This document shows, one piece after another, positions 25,755 to 34,055 of a DNA stretch of 64,000 nucleotides. The DNA comes from Vulcanimicrobiota bacterium (GTDB lineage: Bacteria; Vulcanimicrobiota; Vulcanimicrobiia; Vulcanimicrobiales; Vulcanimicrobiaceae), in the NCBI GenBank assembly GCA_019235995.1, contig JAFAJV010000032.1:31298-95297 (forward strand), read 5' to 3'. The position numbers were made by a program, and so were the translations under genes. Every line of letters starts with the position of its first letter. Positions within the stretch are counted from its first letter, which is position 1. Under the pieces are notes generated by a model that saw only the letters and a program-made list of their open reading frames with translations, did no database searches and was not told the DNA's origin.

Positions 25755-25783
25755 ACTATAACACAGGGCCACGCAGCCATCAA
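25755..25783 (-). promoter_or_regulatory. Promoter for rho
   Basis: Read on the minus strand, TTGATG and TATAGT are separated by exactly 17 bases, and the -10 is extended by TG one base before it (TGTTATAGT). The -35 overlaps the last codons of mpg. Transcription would begin near 25748 and give rho a leader of about 190 bases, a length at which autoregulation of rho is known in other bacteria. Confidence 0.6.
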
Positions 25784-26379
25784 GCCGGGCTCAAGCGAGC
25801 AGGGCCGCTCACGTAGGGATTTCCTGCTTCGTAGAAGCGCAGGCGCCTGCGAGCGGCTTTGGTCACGCCGATCCGGCGGCTGCGCCCGACGCGCGCACGC
25901 TTTCCGGCGGTCCGCGCTAGCCAAAGCTCGGGATCGGTCAACGGATCCAGACCATCAAACGAGCGATCGATCGCGAGTGCGCGGCAGAGCCGGCCGGGGC
26001 CGCGACAGAGATCGCGGATCGTCGCCGCCTCGCGTCGCGTCCGCATGAGATCGAGGCCATCGAGCGGCTCGAGCGCGCGAACGAGCACGCCTGCGCCCTC
26101 GCCGTCCGGCTCGCTCGACAGATTGAAACAGAACGACGTTCCGTAAATTTGATAGACGTACGCCCGATGAGGCGGCCCGAAAAGCGTCGCGTTGCGGCGG
26201 CTCTTACCGCGATACCCGTGGCACGCGGGATCGCCCGGGAGATAGGCCTCCGTCTCCACAATCCGTCCGGCAGCCACGCCGTTGTCGCTCTCGCGCACGA
26301 GCACGCAGCCCAACAACGCCACCGCAAGGGACTCGGTTTCGACGGGCAGGCATGCCGGCGCGAGCCGGGTGAAGGTCAT
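25780..26379 (-). CDS. mpg: DNA-3-methyladenine glycosylase (AAG/MPG family)
   Basis: Removes alkylated purines in base-excision repair. The 199-residue product has LAVALLGCVLVRE, RIVETEAYLPGDPACHGYRGKSRRNATLFGPPHRAYVYQIYG and FCFNLSSEPDGEGAGVLVRALEPLDG, followed by LCRGPGRLCRALAI, which are the MPG/AAG motifs including the catalytic Glu in VETEAY. The ATG at 26379 overlaps the upstream stop (ATGA). It is the last gene before the rho promoter. Confidence 0.95.
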   Translation of the reverse strand: MTFTRLAPACLPVETESLAVALLGCVLVRESDNGVAAGRIVETEAYLPGDPACHGYRGKSRRNATLFGPPHRAYVYQIYGTSFCFNLSSEPDGEGAGVLVRALEPLDGLDLMRTRREAATIRDLCRGPGRLCRALAIDRSFDGLDPLTDPELWLARTAGKRARVGRSRRIGVTKAARRRLRFYEAGNPYVSGPARLSPA

Positions 26380-26789
26380 GCCGCCAAGTTCAGCGCTACT
26401 TCGGCTCGTGCCCTTTGGGTCAGATCGTCCGTCGCTCCGGCAACGACGCTGCAACTGGCAAGCGAATTCAAGACGCAGCGCAGACGGACGTATGCGAGCG
26501 CAAGCGTCTCCGGCGGTTCGCGCCGTTTGGCGATTTCGTCCACCAACTCCGCGTCGTTGAGGACGAAACGCAGATGATCGAAGCCGCGGTCGCGCAGCGC
26601 ACGGGCCACGGCGCTCAACGCGGCGTAGCCCCCGGCTCGGGCGCAGCCGGCCCGCGGGATAGTCCGAAAGGCGAGCCTCACCACTCTGGGCGCACCGGAG
26701 CCGGCCAGGTGCGCGTAGGCTAAACCCAGCCCACGCGGCCCGACCGCGTAGCCGATTGCTGCTTGCACCCCTGACTCCGAAGCCTGCAT
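26376..26789 (-). CDS. Hypothetical protein, possible RNase H-like fold
   Basis: I do not recognise a named family. The 137-residue product is coupled to mpg by a four-base overlap. Its alternation of strands and helices (GYAVGPRGLGLAYAHLAG, RVVRLAFRTIPRAG, AGGYAALSAVARALRDRGFDHLRFVLNDAELVDEI) recalls RNase HI-like domains, in which a run such as EYxAL is followed by a short strand and an S/D-x-ELV motif. However, the acidic residue normally present in EYxAL is Gly here, so catalysis is doubtful. The resemblance is inference. Confidence 0.65.
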   Translation of the reverse strand: MQASESGVQAAIGYAVGPRGLGLAYAHLAGSGAPRVVRLAFRTIPRAGCARAGGYAALSAVARALRDRGFDHLRFVLNDAELVDEIAKRREPPETLALAYVRLRCVLNSLASCSVVAGATDDLTQRARAEVALNLAA

Positions 26790-26833
26790 TCCATCAGCCT
26801 CGTACCCAGTTTATAGCGAACGTATGTTCGAGG

Positions 26834-27979
26834 TCAAGCGATTTGGGCGGGCTTTTGCAGGCTCTGGTAGATCGCGAGCGTTCGGTCCGTCTGCGTCGCT
26901 AGCGAGAAGCGTTCGGCGGCTCGACGTGCCGCGGCGGCGACCGCATCGTTTGGGCGCCCGGGGATCTCGCGGAGAGCCCGTGCGAAAGCGGCGGGAGTGG
27001 GGTCAGCAGTGATACCGGCGCCGCCGAGGACGTCGCGGCTTTGCGCCGAGTCGGAAGCGATCACACGAGCGCCGGCCGCAAGCGCCTCGGCGAGCACCAG
27101 CCCCTGGGTCTCGGTAGTGCTCGGCATCACGAAGGCGTCCGCGCTCGCGTAGAGATCGGGAAGCTCCTCACGCGCGATCGCACCGAGAAACCGCGTCTGC
27201 GCGCTCACTCCGCTGCGGCGCGCGAGCTCTTCGAGCTCGGGGCGGAGCGGGCCGTCCCCGGCAATTGCAAGGCGCACTGACGAATCGCGCAGCTCGCCGA
27301 GCGCCTGCAGCAGCAGCTCGACGTTCTTCTCGCGAGCGAGGCGGCCGACCGCGAGCAAGAGACGGTCGCCGGGCCGCGCCCCGAGCCTAGCGCGGAGCGC
27401 GTCGTCGCGCCGCCCGGCGCCGAAACGAGCGATGTCGATGCCGCTCGGTACGACCTCGACACGCACGCGGACGCCCACTTCCGTCAGGCGCTGCGCCATC
27501 GCGCGCGTCGGCACGATGACCGCATCCGTCAGGTTCGCGAACGCGCGTGTCAGCTGCGTCGCCGCAAACCGCGTGGCGTTCGGCTCGAACGGAACGTAGT
27601 GCGCGTAGGCCTCGAGCTGCGTGTGATACGTATAGACGAGCGGCATGCCGTAGCGGCGCGAATAGCGCAGCCCCATCCAACCGGTGACGAACGGTGAGTG
27701 GACGTGCACGACGGAGAGGCGCTTGATGACGCCGTTGAGATTGCGCCGGCTCACGACGGGAAGCGTCAGCCGATATGGCGTCCGCGTCGGCAGCGGCAGC
27801 GACGGCATTCGCAACACCGGACCATCGGCCTCGTCGTGTCCCGGCATCCGCGGCGCAAAGCAGTAGACGAGGTGTCCGCGCGCGCGGAGGGCCTCGGCGA
27901 GGCCCTCGACCGACGCCACGACGCCGTTGATCACCGGACGGTAAATCTCGGTGAAAAAACCGATGCGTAGCGATTCCAT
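26834..27979 (-). CDS. Glycosyltransferase family 4
   Basis: A cytoplasmic GT-B fold glycosyltransferase of 381 residues. The N-terminal domain starts RIGFFTEIYRPVINGVVASVEGLAEALRARGHLVYCFAP, and the C-terminal domain has VPSGIDIARF, LLAVGRLAREKNVELLLQAL and the nucleotide-sugar EX7E region STTETQGLVLAEALAAGARVIASDS. Related proteins move mannose, glucose or N-acetylglucosamine onto lipids. I chose the ATG at 27979; the open frame continues far upstream but only as intergenic sequence. It is divergent from the 3D-domain gene. Confidence 0.9.
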   Translation of the reverse strand: MESLRIGFFTEIYRPVINGVVASVEGLAEALRARGHLVYCFAPRMPGHDEADGPVLRMPSLPLPTRTPYRLTLPVVSRRNLNGVIKRLSVVHVHSPFVTGWMGLRYSRRYGMPLVYTYHTQLEAYAHYVPFEPNATRFAATQLTRAFANLTDAVIVPTRAMAQRLTEVGVRVRVEVVPSGIDIARFGAGRRDDALRARLGARPGDRLLLAVGRLAREKNVELLLQALGELRDSSVRLAIAGDGPLRPELEELARRSGVSAQTRFLGAIAREELPDLYASADAFVMPSTTETQGLVLAEALAAGARVIASDSAQSRDVLGGAGITADPTPAAFARALREIPGRPNDAVAAAARRAAERFSLATQTDRTLAIYQSLQKPAQIA

Positions 27980-28075
27980 CGACGCCTTTTTCGCTCTGTA
28001 GCCCGGCGGAGCCCGGCGAGAAGGGCCCTCCTTGCACGATGTGACTTTGGACATACCTGGGCGCCGAGCGGGATG

Positions 28076-28084
28076 TGCTATAGT
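28076..28084 (+). promoter_or_regulatory. Extended -10 promoter for the G5/3D gene
   Basis: TGC followed by TATAGT forms an extended -10; the same TATAGT hexamer is used in the rho promoter on the other strand. No good -35 sits 17 bases upstream (a TTGGAC is 26 bases away), as is usual for extended -10 promoters. Transcription would start near 28091, leaving a leader of about 185 bases before the TTG start. Confidence 0.45.
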
Positions 28085-28098
28085 GCCCGGGTCAGTTT

Positions 28099-28129
28099 GA
28101 GCCTGCCAAAACGAACAGCAAGCAGGCTC
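28099..28129 (+). promoter_or_regulatory. Stem-loop in a long 5' leader
   Basis: GAGCCTGC at 28099 and GCAGGCTC at 28122 pair perfectly (8 bp) around a 15-base A-rich loop, starting only about 10 bases after the predicted transcription start. A further 145 bases of leader with GC-rich pairing potential follow. Cell-wall hydrolases with G5/3D domains are often under riboswitch control, but I could not match a known riboswitch consensus here. Confidence 0.4.
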
Positions 28130-28274
28130 CGAGTGTCTTGGCGTTTCCGTAGGATCCACCCAGCGGCCGCCTTGCGCCGCTTCCAAACAATGCGACTCTC
28201 CGCTCATCGTTTGCCTCTGTGCATGGTGTACAGCGCGAACCTCGGCGTCGAGCCGGAACGAAAGGGATACAGGG

Positions 28275-28961
28275 TTGATCGGACGCGTACTTTGCGCCAC
28301 CGTCGCGGCTGCCGCGCTTTGCGGATATCCGGCCTTTGCGGCCACGCCGCTCGGCGGCGGCGGAGCCGGCAATGTAACTTGGCACAAGGACGGCGTGCTC
28401 ACGTGGGAACGCGTCGAGCACCGCGCCATCGCACCGCCGACGGTCCATCGCCTGACGCCCGCGCTACAGCCCGGAGCCTCCAAGGTCGTCGCGCACGGCG
28501 CGCCTGGGCTCCGCGAGGTGGACGCACGTTACGCCCAGCGTGACGGCGGCAGCGTAACGCGCGTCGTACTCTGGTCCAGCGTCGTTCGCGTGGCGCGGCC
28601 CCGTGTCGTCGAAGACGGAATCGGTTACTCGCCGCTCGCTGCATTCGAAGCGCGCGGCGTCGCACGCATGGCCTTTCTAGCACGGGACGCAATGGAGATG
28701 GTCGCCACGGCCTATACCGCGGGCTGCGGCGGCTGCGACGGAATGACCGCGATCGGGCGCCGCGCCGGCCACGGCATCGTCGCAGTAGATCCGCGCGTCA
28801 TTCCGCTCGGAACACGGCTCTATATTCTCGGCTACGGCCCCGCAATTGCCGGCGACACCGGCGGCGCGATCGTCGGCCATCGCATCGACCTGGGATTCGA
28901 CTCGCTGCGCGACGCCATGCTCTTCGGGCGGCGCGACGTCACGGTATACCGCCTGAAGTAG
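28275..28961 (+). CDS. Secreted G5/3D-domain cell-wall protein
   Basis: A 228-residue exported protein: signal peptide (GRVLCATVAAAALCGYPAFA), a G5-like segment (GVLTWERVEHRAIAPPTVHR to GSVTRVVLWSSVVRV), and a C-terminal 3D domain (MVATAYTAGCGGCDGMTAIGRRAGHGIVAVDPRVIPLGTRLYILGYG ... AGDTGGAIVGHRIDLGF), a double-psi barrel named for its three aspartates and found in lytic transglycosylases of the YabE/Rpf type. It probably cuts or remodels peptidoglycan. The start is a TTG at 28275. rsmA follows 14 bp later, so they may share a transcript, as yabE and ksgA do in Bacillus. Confidence 0.88.
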   Translation: MIGRVLCATVAAAALCGYPAFAATPLGGGGAGNVTWHKDGVLTWERVEHRAIAPPTVHRLTPALQPGASKVVAHGAPGLREVDARYAQRDGGSVTRVVLWSSVVRVARPRVVEDGIGYSPLAAFEARGVARMAFLARDAMEMVATAYTAGCGGCDGMTAIGRRAGHGIVAVDPRVIPLGTRLYILGYGPAIAGDTGGAIVGHRIDLGFDSLRDAMLFGRRDVTVYRLK

Positions 28962-28975
28962 CGTACAATGGCGGG

Positions 28976-29806
28976 GTGCTCAGCCCCCGTAAGCTCCTCG
29001 CTCTGGCGGGCATCCGGCCGCGCAAGCGCTACGGACAAAACTTCCTCGTCAACGGTTCTGCAGCGCGCCGCATTGCGCGTCTGAGCGTGGCGCAAGCTCG
29101 CCCGGGTACGCGAATGCTCGAGATCGGCGCCGGCACCGGCGCGCTCACGATCGCTCTCCTCGAAGAAGGCGCCGACGTGACCGCGCTCGAGATCGATCCC
29201 GAGCTCGTCGCGCTGCTGCGCTCTCTGCCCGAGTTGGCCGCCGCCCGCATCGTCGAGGCGGACGCGTCGAACTTCGACTACCGCGCGTGGTCCGGGACCG
29301 ACGCGTGGCGCGTCGCGGGGAACCTGCCCTACAACGTCGCGACGGCGTTAATGTTGCAGCTCGTCGAAATGGACGGCGGTCCCGACGCACTGACCGTCAT
29401 GGTGCAAAAGGACGTTGCGGAACGGCTCACCGCTTCGCCGGGCACGCCCGCCTATGGCAGCCTGTCGGTCGCGATCCAGTACGCGATGACGGTCAAACTT
29501 GCATTCACGCTGGCTCCGCAATCGTTCTTTCCCCCGCCGAAGGTCTACTCGAGCGTCGTGGAGCTTCGCCGGCGCGCCGAGCCTGCAGCGCGCGTGCGCG
29601 ACCGCACGCTGTTCTGGAAGGTCGTTCGGGGCGCGTTCGCGTACCGGCGAAAAACGCTCGTCAACAGTCTCGCGCTTTCGCTCGATATCGATCGAGCGGC
29701 GATCGTGCGGGCGCTGGAGCTCAGCAACATCTCTCCGGAGCTACGCGGTGAACGACTCGACCTCAGCGATTTCGCCCGACTGGCCGACGCGCTGGCCGAA
29801 GGATAG
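28976..29806 (+). CDS. rsmA: 16S rRNA dimethyladenosine transferase
   Basis: Dimethylates two adjacent adenosines near the 3' end of 16S rRNA. The 276-residue product has RPRKRYGQNFLVNG, motif I LEIGAGTGALTIALLEEG, the acidic LEIDPELV, the catalytic NLPYN motif (VAGNLPYNVA), MVQKDVAERLTASPGTPAYGSLSV and FFPPPKVYSSVVELRRR. The start is a GTG at 28976. Its 3' end overlaps the next gene by 59 bp. Confidence 0.96.
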   Translation: MLSPRKLLALAGIRPRKRYGQNFLVNGSAARRIARLSVAQARPGTRMLEIGAGTGALTIALLEEGADVTALEIDPELVALLRSLPELAAARIVEADASNFDYRAWSGTDAWRVAGNLPYNVATALMLQLVEMDGGPDALTVMVQKDVAERLTASPGTPAYGSLSVAIQYAMTVKLAFTLAPQSFFPPPKVYSSVVELRRRAEPAARVRDRTLFWKVVRGAFAYRRKTLVNSLALSLDIDRAAIVRALELSNISPELRGERLDLSDFARLADALAEG

Positions 29807-30491
29807 CTTCAGGCGGCCTTCGACGTGGGTCGTGACGGCGTTGTTGCTCCTGCTCGTCCTGGCGGCTTCGCTCGCTGCGCTCAAGCAGGGTCCGGTCGCG
29901 CCGATGAGCCCGCTGCTGCTCGACCTGGGCATCCTGCTCCAGCTCGTCGTAGAGGCGATATTCGCTGCAATCGTTCTCGCGGTGCTGCCGGCCCTTTCCA
30001 AATTCAGCCTGCGCCAGCTGGGATTTCGCCTGCCGAGCGCGGCGAACGTCGGGACGGCCATACTCGGCGCGGTGGGCATGGTGATCGTCGCGAACGGCGG
30101 CGCCTCGCTGATCGACTATCTCCTCCACAGCCAGCATCAGCAAGACATCGTCCAGATATTTAGGGCGCTGCACGATCACACGACGATCGTGATCTTCGCG
30201 GTATTTGCGATCGTCTTCGCGCCGTTCGCCGAAGAGACGTTCTTCCGCGTCTTTTTCTTCAATTTGGGCCTGCGCTACAGCGGCTTCTGGGGGGGCGCCG
30301 TCCTCAGCGGATTGCTATTCGGGATCGCGCACGGCGACGCGTACGCCGCCCTGCCGCTGGCGCTGGGCGGCATCGTCTTGTGCGCCGTCTACTATCGCAC
30401 GCGCAACGCCTGGGCTCCCATGATATCTCACGCATTGTTCAACAGCGTTTCCATCGTCGCGCTGCTCTTCATCCCAAAGATCAGCCAGTAA
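29748..30491 (+). CDS. CPBP-family intramembrane metalloprotease
   Basis: A multi-pass membrane protein of the CAAX protease/bacteriocin-processing (Abi) family. I place the start at a GTG (29748) with GGAG seven bases upstream, giving 247 residues. The glutamate pair and Arg of motif 1 are in FAEETFFRVFFFNLGLRY, the motif 3 His in FGIAHGDAYAALPLALGG, and the last motif in ISHALFNSVSI, so the active site is complete. It starts within rsmA. Substrates of bacterial members are mostly unknown. Its last 11 bp overlap the convergent gene. Confidence 0.88.
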   Translation: MNDSTSAISPDWPTRWPKDSFRRPSTWVVTALLLLLVLAASLAALKQGPVAPMSPLLLDLGILLQLVVEAIFAAIVLAVLPALSKFSLRQLGFRLPSAANVGTAILGAVGMVIVANGGASLIDYLLHSQHQQDIVQIFRALHDHTTIVIFAVFAIVFAPFAEETFFRVFFFNLGLRYSGFWGGAVLSGLLFGIAHGDAYAALPLALGGIVLCAVYYRTRNAWAPMISHALFNSVSIVALLFIPKISQ

Positions 30492-31572
30492 GCTCACGCG
30501 CCGTTTCGACCACGACGCGGGCGTCGATGGTGCGCGAGTCGACGTAGCGCAGGCGGTGTGCGAGCGACGGCGGCTTCGTCGTCGTCGCCGGACGCCGGTC
30601 GAACCCGCGTTCACGCACGTAACTCCCAACGATGTGTATTGCATCCGGATTCGGCTCGTCGTACCAGTCGGGGTGATGGGCCAGCCAGATGCCGACGCTC
30701 GGCACGCCTCCGCGAGCCATCGTCACATGCAGCGGGCCGGCCGGGATGCCGACGAACAGGTGCGCGCGGGCGGCGAGCGCCTCGTAGAGCCGCGCAAACG
30801 GCTCCGCGACGCCGGCGAATAGCTCGCGAAAGCCGCTAACGCCCTCGCCGAGCCGTTCCTCGTCCATGGATATGAAGCGCCAGCGCGGCGACCCCGCGCG
30901 CATCGCAGCGACGAACTCGCGCGCTTCGGAGCCGTCTCCCCAGTTCTTACGCGACGCCGTTACGCCGGTTCGCGAGATGACGCAGAGCAGCGTGCCGGGC
31001 GGCGCAAGCTCCGCGAGGCGCTCGTCGACCAGCCGTCGCGTGGCTGCCGGCGCCCCGAATTCGAGCGCGTTGCGCAGCGGCCCCGACAGGTCGAACGTCG
31101 CCAGTCGCTCCGGCCGCACCAGCAGGCGCGCTAGATTGCGAGCCTTGGTGTGGAACGGATACGGCGTGCGCCCCTCCGTCTCGGGATAATCGGTCCAGAG
31201 TACGACGCCGGGATCGAACTGCCGCACGCGCTCGTCCAGCGGCGCCGGAAGCTCGAGCGTTACGAGTCGCCCGTCGCAGTGCTTGCGGTTTAGGCCGAGA
31301 TGTCGCGCGCCGCACTCGCTGCCGTCGCCCGGCGCGCGCGTGCCGCTGAGCAACGCGCGCACCCGCGGGTTGCCTTCCATCAAGCTTACGTAGTCGTCGC
31401 CGAATCGCGTGATGGCGTAGGCGTTGGACGGCTCGAGCAGCGGGAGGACCGCACCGAAGTGGACCCAGTCGCCCAGGCCGTGCGGCCAATAGATCAGGAC
31501 GCGACTGTCGTGCAACGCGGCGAACCGTCCGCGATCCTCGCGCACGGCACGCACCCGCAACGATGCGCTCAC
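30481..31572 (-). CDS. Glycosyltransferase family 9-like protein
   Basis: The 363-residue product starts at a GTG (31572) that overlaps the stop of the membrane protein upstream. It contains VLIYWPHGLGDWVHFGAVLPLLE, a GT9-type N-terminal motif (glycine-aspartate loop), and a C-terminal LFVGIPAGPLHVTMARGGVPSVGIWLAHHPDWYDEPN, which resembles the GT9 donor-binding region (heptosyltransferase-like). It probably adds a sugar to a cell-surface glycan. An upstream open frame of about 50 Arg-rich residues is a shadow. Confidence 0.75.
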   Translation of the reverse strand: MSASLRVRAVREDRGRFAALHDSRVLIYWPHGLGDWVHFGAVLPLLEPSNAYAITRFGDDYVSLMEGNPRVRALLSGTRAPGDGSECGARHLGLNRKHCDGRLVTLELPAPLDERVRQFDPGVVLWTDYPETEGRTPYPFHTKARNLARLLVRPERLATFDLSGPLRNALEFGAPAATRRLVDERLAELAPPGTLLCVISRTGVTASRKNWGDGSEAREFVAAMRAGSPRWRFISMDEERLGEGVSGFRELFAGVAEPFARLYEALAARAHLFVGIPAGPLHVTMARGGVPSVGIWLAHHPDWYDEPNPDAIHIVGSYVRERGFDRRPATTTKPPSLAHRLRYVDSRTIDARVVVETARELTG

Positions 31573-32843
31573 TGCGACACGGGAACGCCGCCGCAAAGAC
31601 GCCTCGGCATGCGTCCGGCGAGGCTGCCGAAGAACGCGGCTGCATTCGTGTCGTAGGCTGGGCAGCGCGGAAAGAGCGGATCGGCGTTCGGGTCGAGTCG
31701 CACGCGCGGATTCGCGGCCGCGACCGCCCACACGCCTTCGTCGCGCCTCTTCAGCAGCACCGCCCGATCGCCGTCCCGAAGCGCAAGCGCGCGTGCATAT
31801 GCGTGCCAGTCGACGACGTAGGGCCAGCGGCCCGGGCGCAGCACCGTGTCGTTAAAGGCGAGCAGCACGAGCACCGCCGCCACGATCATGTATCTCGCGA
31901 AACGCGGCTGGCGCAGAACGCCGAACGCCGCGGCGATCGCGGAAGCCGAGACAAGCGCCGCGGTGTAGTGCGAGCCGACGCGGCTCGCCTCGTAGTTCCA
32001 CGGCCTCATCAAGACGATCTCCGCGAGCAGCGGTACCCCCAAGAGCAACCACCATCCGACGGCGACCGGCGCGAACGCAAACGGCGCGAGCAGCAGAAAC
32101 AGCATCGAAAGCTTGCTGCCGGGGTCGAACACGGCCAGCGAGTACCGCGGCAGGTTCGGTGCGGTCGCGGCGGCTCGCTCGACGAGCCAAAAGCCGACCC
32201 CGTTGCAAATCGCGAGCGCGGCGAGGGCGATGCCGATGCGCCGGTCCCACCACAGCGCGCACGCGACCGCGAACCAGAGCACGAAAAGAATCTGGTCCTC
32301 CTTCAACCCAAGGAGGAGCTGCCCGGCGATCAGCGCGGGCACGAGCGCGCGCCGCCGAACGAACAGCGCCGCGCCAAAGGCGAGAAGCGGCGCGAACACG
32401 TTCTCCGAGAAATTGTCGTAGCTCAGCCCCTGTGCCGAGGGCGTCAGCAGGTACGCGATGCCCAGCACGTTGGCGGACCGCGCTCCCAACCCCAGCTCGC
32501 GTGCGAAGAGCGCGAGCGGGATCGCGGCGGCGGCGACGGCCAACACTTGCACGACGATCAGCGTCTCCGCACGCGGAAACAGTGCGACCACGGGAACGAG
32601 GGCCGCGAGCGCCCACGAGTCGTGCACCGCGAGATGCGGCCGCCATTCACCGTAATTCCACGACGAGCCGTGCCGCAGGTTCACCAGCGTTTGCAGATAG
32701 GTCCCCAGATCGGCGCCGTACCGCAACGCATACAGCTTGTTTAAGTCCAGGCCGATGTACACGACTGCAAACACGCCAACGGCAAAGTAGACTGATCGCA
32801 CGTTATAGCCTACTATACCGCGACGTTTCCGGCCGCCCAACAT
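31569..32843 (-). CDS. DUF2079 membrane protein
   Basis: A 424-residue protein with about ten hydrophobic segments. The N-terminal part (DLNKLYALRYGADLGTYLQTLVNLRHGSSWNYGEWRPHLAVHDSWALAALVPVVALFP) and the LSYDNFSENVFAPLLAFGAAL segment match the DUF2079 pattern, a family distantly like GT-C glycosyltransferases and oligosaccharyl carriers. It overlaps the GT9-like gene downstream by four bases, so the two probably build the same surface glycan. Confidence 0.85.
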   Translation of the reverse strand: MLGGRKRRGIVGYNVRSVYFAVGVFAVVYIGLDLNKLYALRYGADLGTYLQTLVNLRHGSSWNYGEWRPHLAVHDSWALAALVPVVALFPRAETLIVVQVLAVAAAAIPLALFARELGLGARSANVLGIAYLLTPSAQGLSYDNFSENVFAPLLAFGAALFVRRRALVPALIAGQLLLGLKEDQILFVLWFAVACALWWDRRIGIALAALAICNGVGFWLVERAAATAPNLPRYSLAVFDPGSKLSMLFLLLAPFAFAPVAVGWWLLLGVPLLAEIVLMRPWNYEASRVGSHYTAALVSASAIAAAFGVLRQPRFARYMIVAAVLVLLAFNDTVLRPGRWPYVVDWHAYARALALRDGDRAVLLKRRDEGVWAVAAANPRVRLDPNADPLFPRCPAYDTNAAAFFGSLAGRMPRRLCGGVPVSQ

Positions 32844-32969
32844 GACGCTTCGGAACCGCTCGTCGCTCCGCCATCCGGGCTCCGCTGCTGCTGCTCCGCC
32901 TCCTCGCTCCCGCCCTCCATGGCTCCGCTCGTCGGTCGGAGCTTCCTCAGCATCACGTTGGGCGCCCGG

Positions 32970-34046
32970 CTACGTCGCTGCGTGTTCGCGGTATACGCGC
33001 TCGACGATCTCTCGCAGCTTTTCGATGAACTGTTGCGGCGCGAATTGCTCCGCATGAGCCCGTAATTGTTGCGGATCGAAGCGCGACGGGTCGAAGTTGT
33101 GCAGCGCCGCAGCGAGCGATTCCGGCACCGGCTCGTCGAAGAACACTCCGGTCTGGTTTTCCACGATCGTCTCGCGCGCGCCGCCGGCCCGATACGCGAT
33201 GGTCGGACGGCCTGCCGCGGCCGCCTCGAGCGGGATGAGGCCGAAGTCTTCCTCGCCGGGAACGATCGCGGCGCGGGCGTCGCCGAGGAGCTCGTTGAGC
33301 TGCGCGTCGGAAACGAATCCGAGCATCGTCGTCGTGCTTCCCCGAGCGAGCTCGCGGAGGGCGGGCTCGGCCGGCCCGGTGCCTGCGACGAAGAGCTTGA
33401 CGCCGGCAAGCGCGGCCGCGCGGATCGCGAGGTCGATGCGCTTGTAGGGCAGCAGGCGAGAGGCGGCGACGAAGTAGTCGCCGCCTCCGCTGCCGATGCT
33501 GAAGCGATCGACGTCGACGGGGCAGTGCAGCACGTCGCTATCGCGGCCGTAGTATTGCGCGATGCGCTGGGCGACGTTGCGCGAGTTTGCAACGAATCGC
33601 GTCGGACGCGCGGCCGCGTCGCGGTCCCATGCGATCAACCGGTCGACGAGCGGGCGCGCGAGCGGCGTGCGGACGTATTCGTCGTATGCGAAGGCAAAGC
33701 GGCTCACCGTGTTGATGTAGCAGACGTGTATGGCGCCGGGAGGGACGCGAACGCCCTTGGCCCAGGCCGTCGTCGAGCTCACGATCGCGTCGAATCCCGA
33801 GAGGTCGAACGCCTCGAAGGCTCGCGGATAGAGCAGCGCAAGCGCGCGAAAGTATCGGTTCGCCAGCGGGATGCGAGCGAGATAGGAGCGGCGGATCCGC
33901 GCGGCCGGCAAGAGATCGCCGACCGCGCGCTCGTCGTACAGCGCCGTGTAGATCGGCGCGTCGGGCCAGGCCCGTGCGATCGAGGCGAAGACTCGCTCCG
34001 CGCCGCCGCGCTGGTTCAGGTAATCATGAACGAGCGCAACGTTCAG
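32970..34046 (-). CDS. Glycosyltransferase family 4 (WbaZ-like), CTG start
   Basis: The 358-residue product begins NVALVHDYLNQRGGAERVFASIARAWPDAPIYTALYDERAV, the characteristic N-terminus of WbaZ-like mannosyltransferases, and ends with VAASRLLPYKRIDLAIRAA and EEDFGLIPLEAAAAGRPTIAYRAGGARETI. The residue aligned with the family's first Met is a CTG at 34046. Between it and the in-frame TAG there are only three codons, and no ATG, GTG or TTG occurs until a TTG 45 codons in, which would remove the first strand of the fold. Initiation at CTG is therefore inferred. It starts nine bases after the M16 gene stops. Confidence 0.8.
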   Translation of the reverse strand: MNVALVHDYLNQRGGAERVFASIARAWPDAPIYTALYDERAVGDLLPAARIRRSYLARIPLANRYFRALALLYPRAFEAFDLSGFDAIVSSTTAWAKGVRVPPGAIHVCYINTVSRFAFAYDEYVRTPLARPLVDRLIAWDRDAAARPTRFVANSRNVAQRIAQYYGRDSDVLHCPVDVDRFSIGSGGGDYFVAASRLLPYKRIDLAIRAAALAGVKLFVAGTGPAEPALRELARGSTTTMLGFVSDAQLNELLGDARAAIVPGEEDFGLIPLEAAAAGRPTIAYRAGGARETIVENQTGVFFDEPVPESLAAALHNFDPSRFDPQQLRAHAEQFAPQQFIEKLREIVERVYREHAAT

Positions 34047-34055
34047 AGCGGGTGG

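Noticed and set aside
28091..28274. ydaO/c-di-AMP riboswitch before the 3D-domain gene
   Set aside because: Position and gene type fit, but the conserved GGGUGAAUC-like and CGAACCCGxCAGCU-like segments are not visible.
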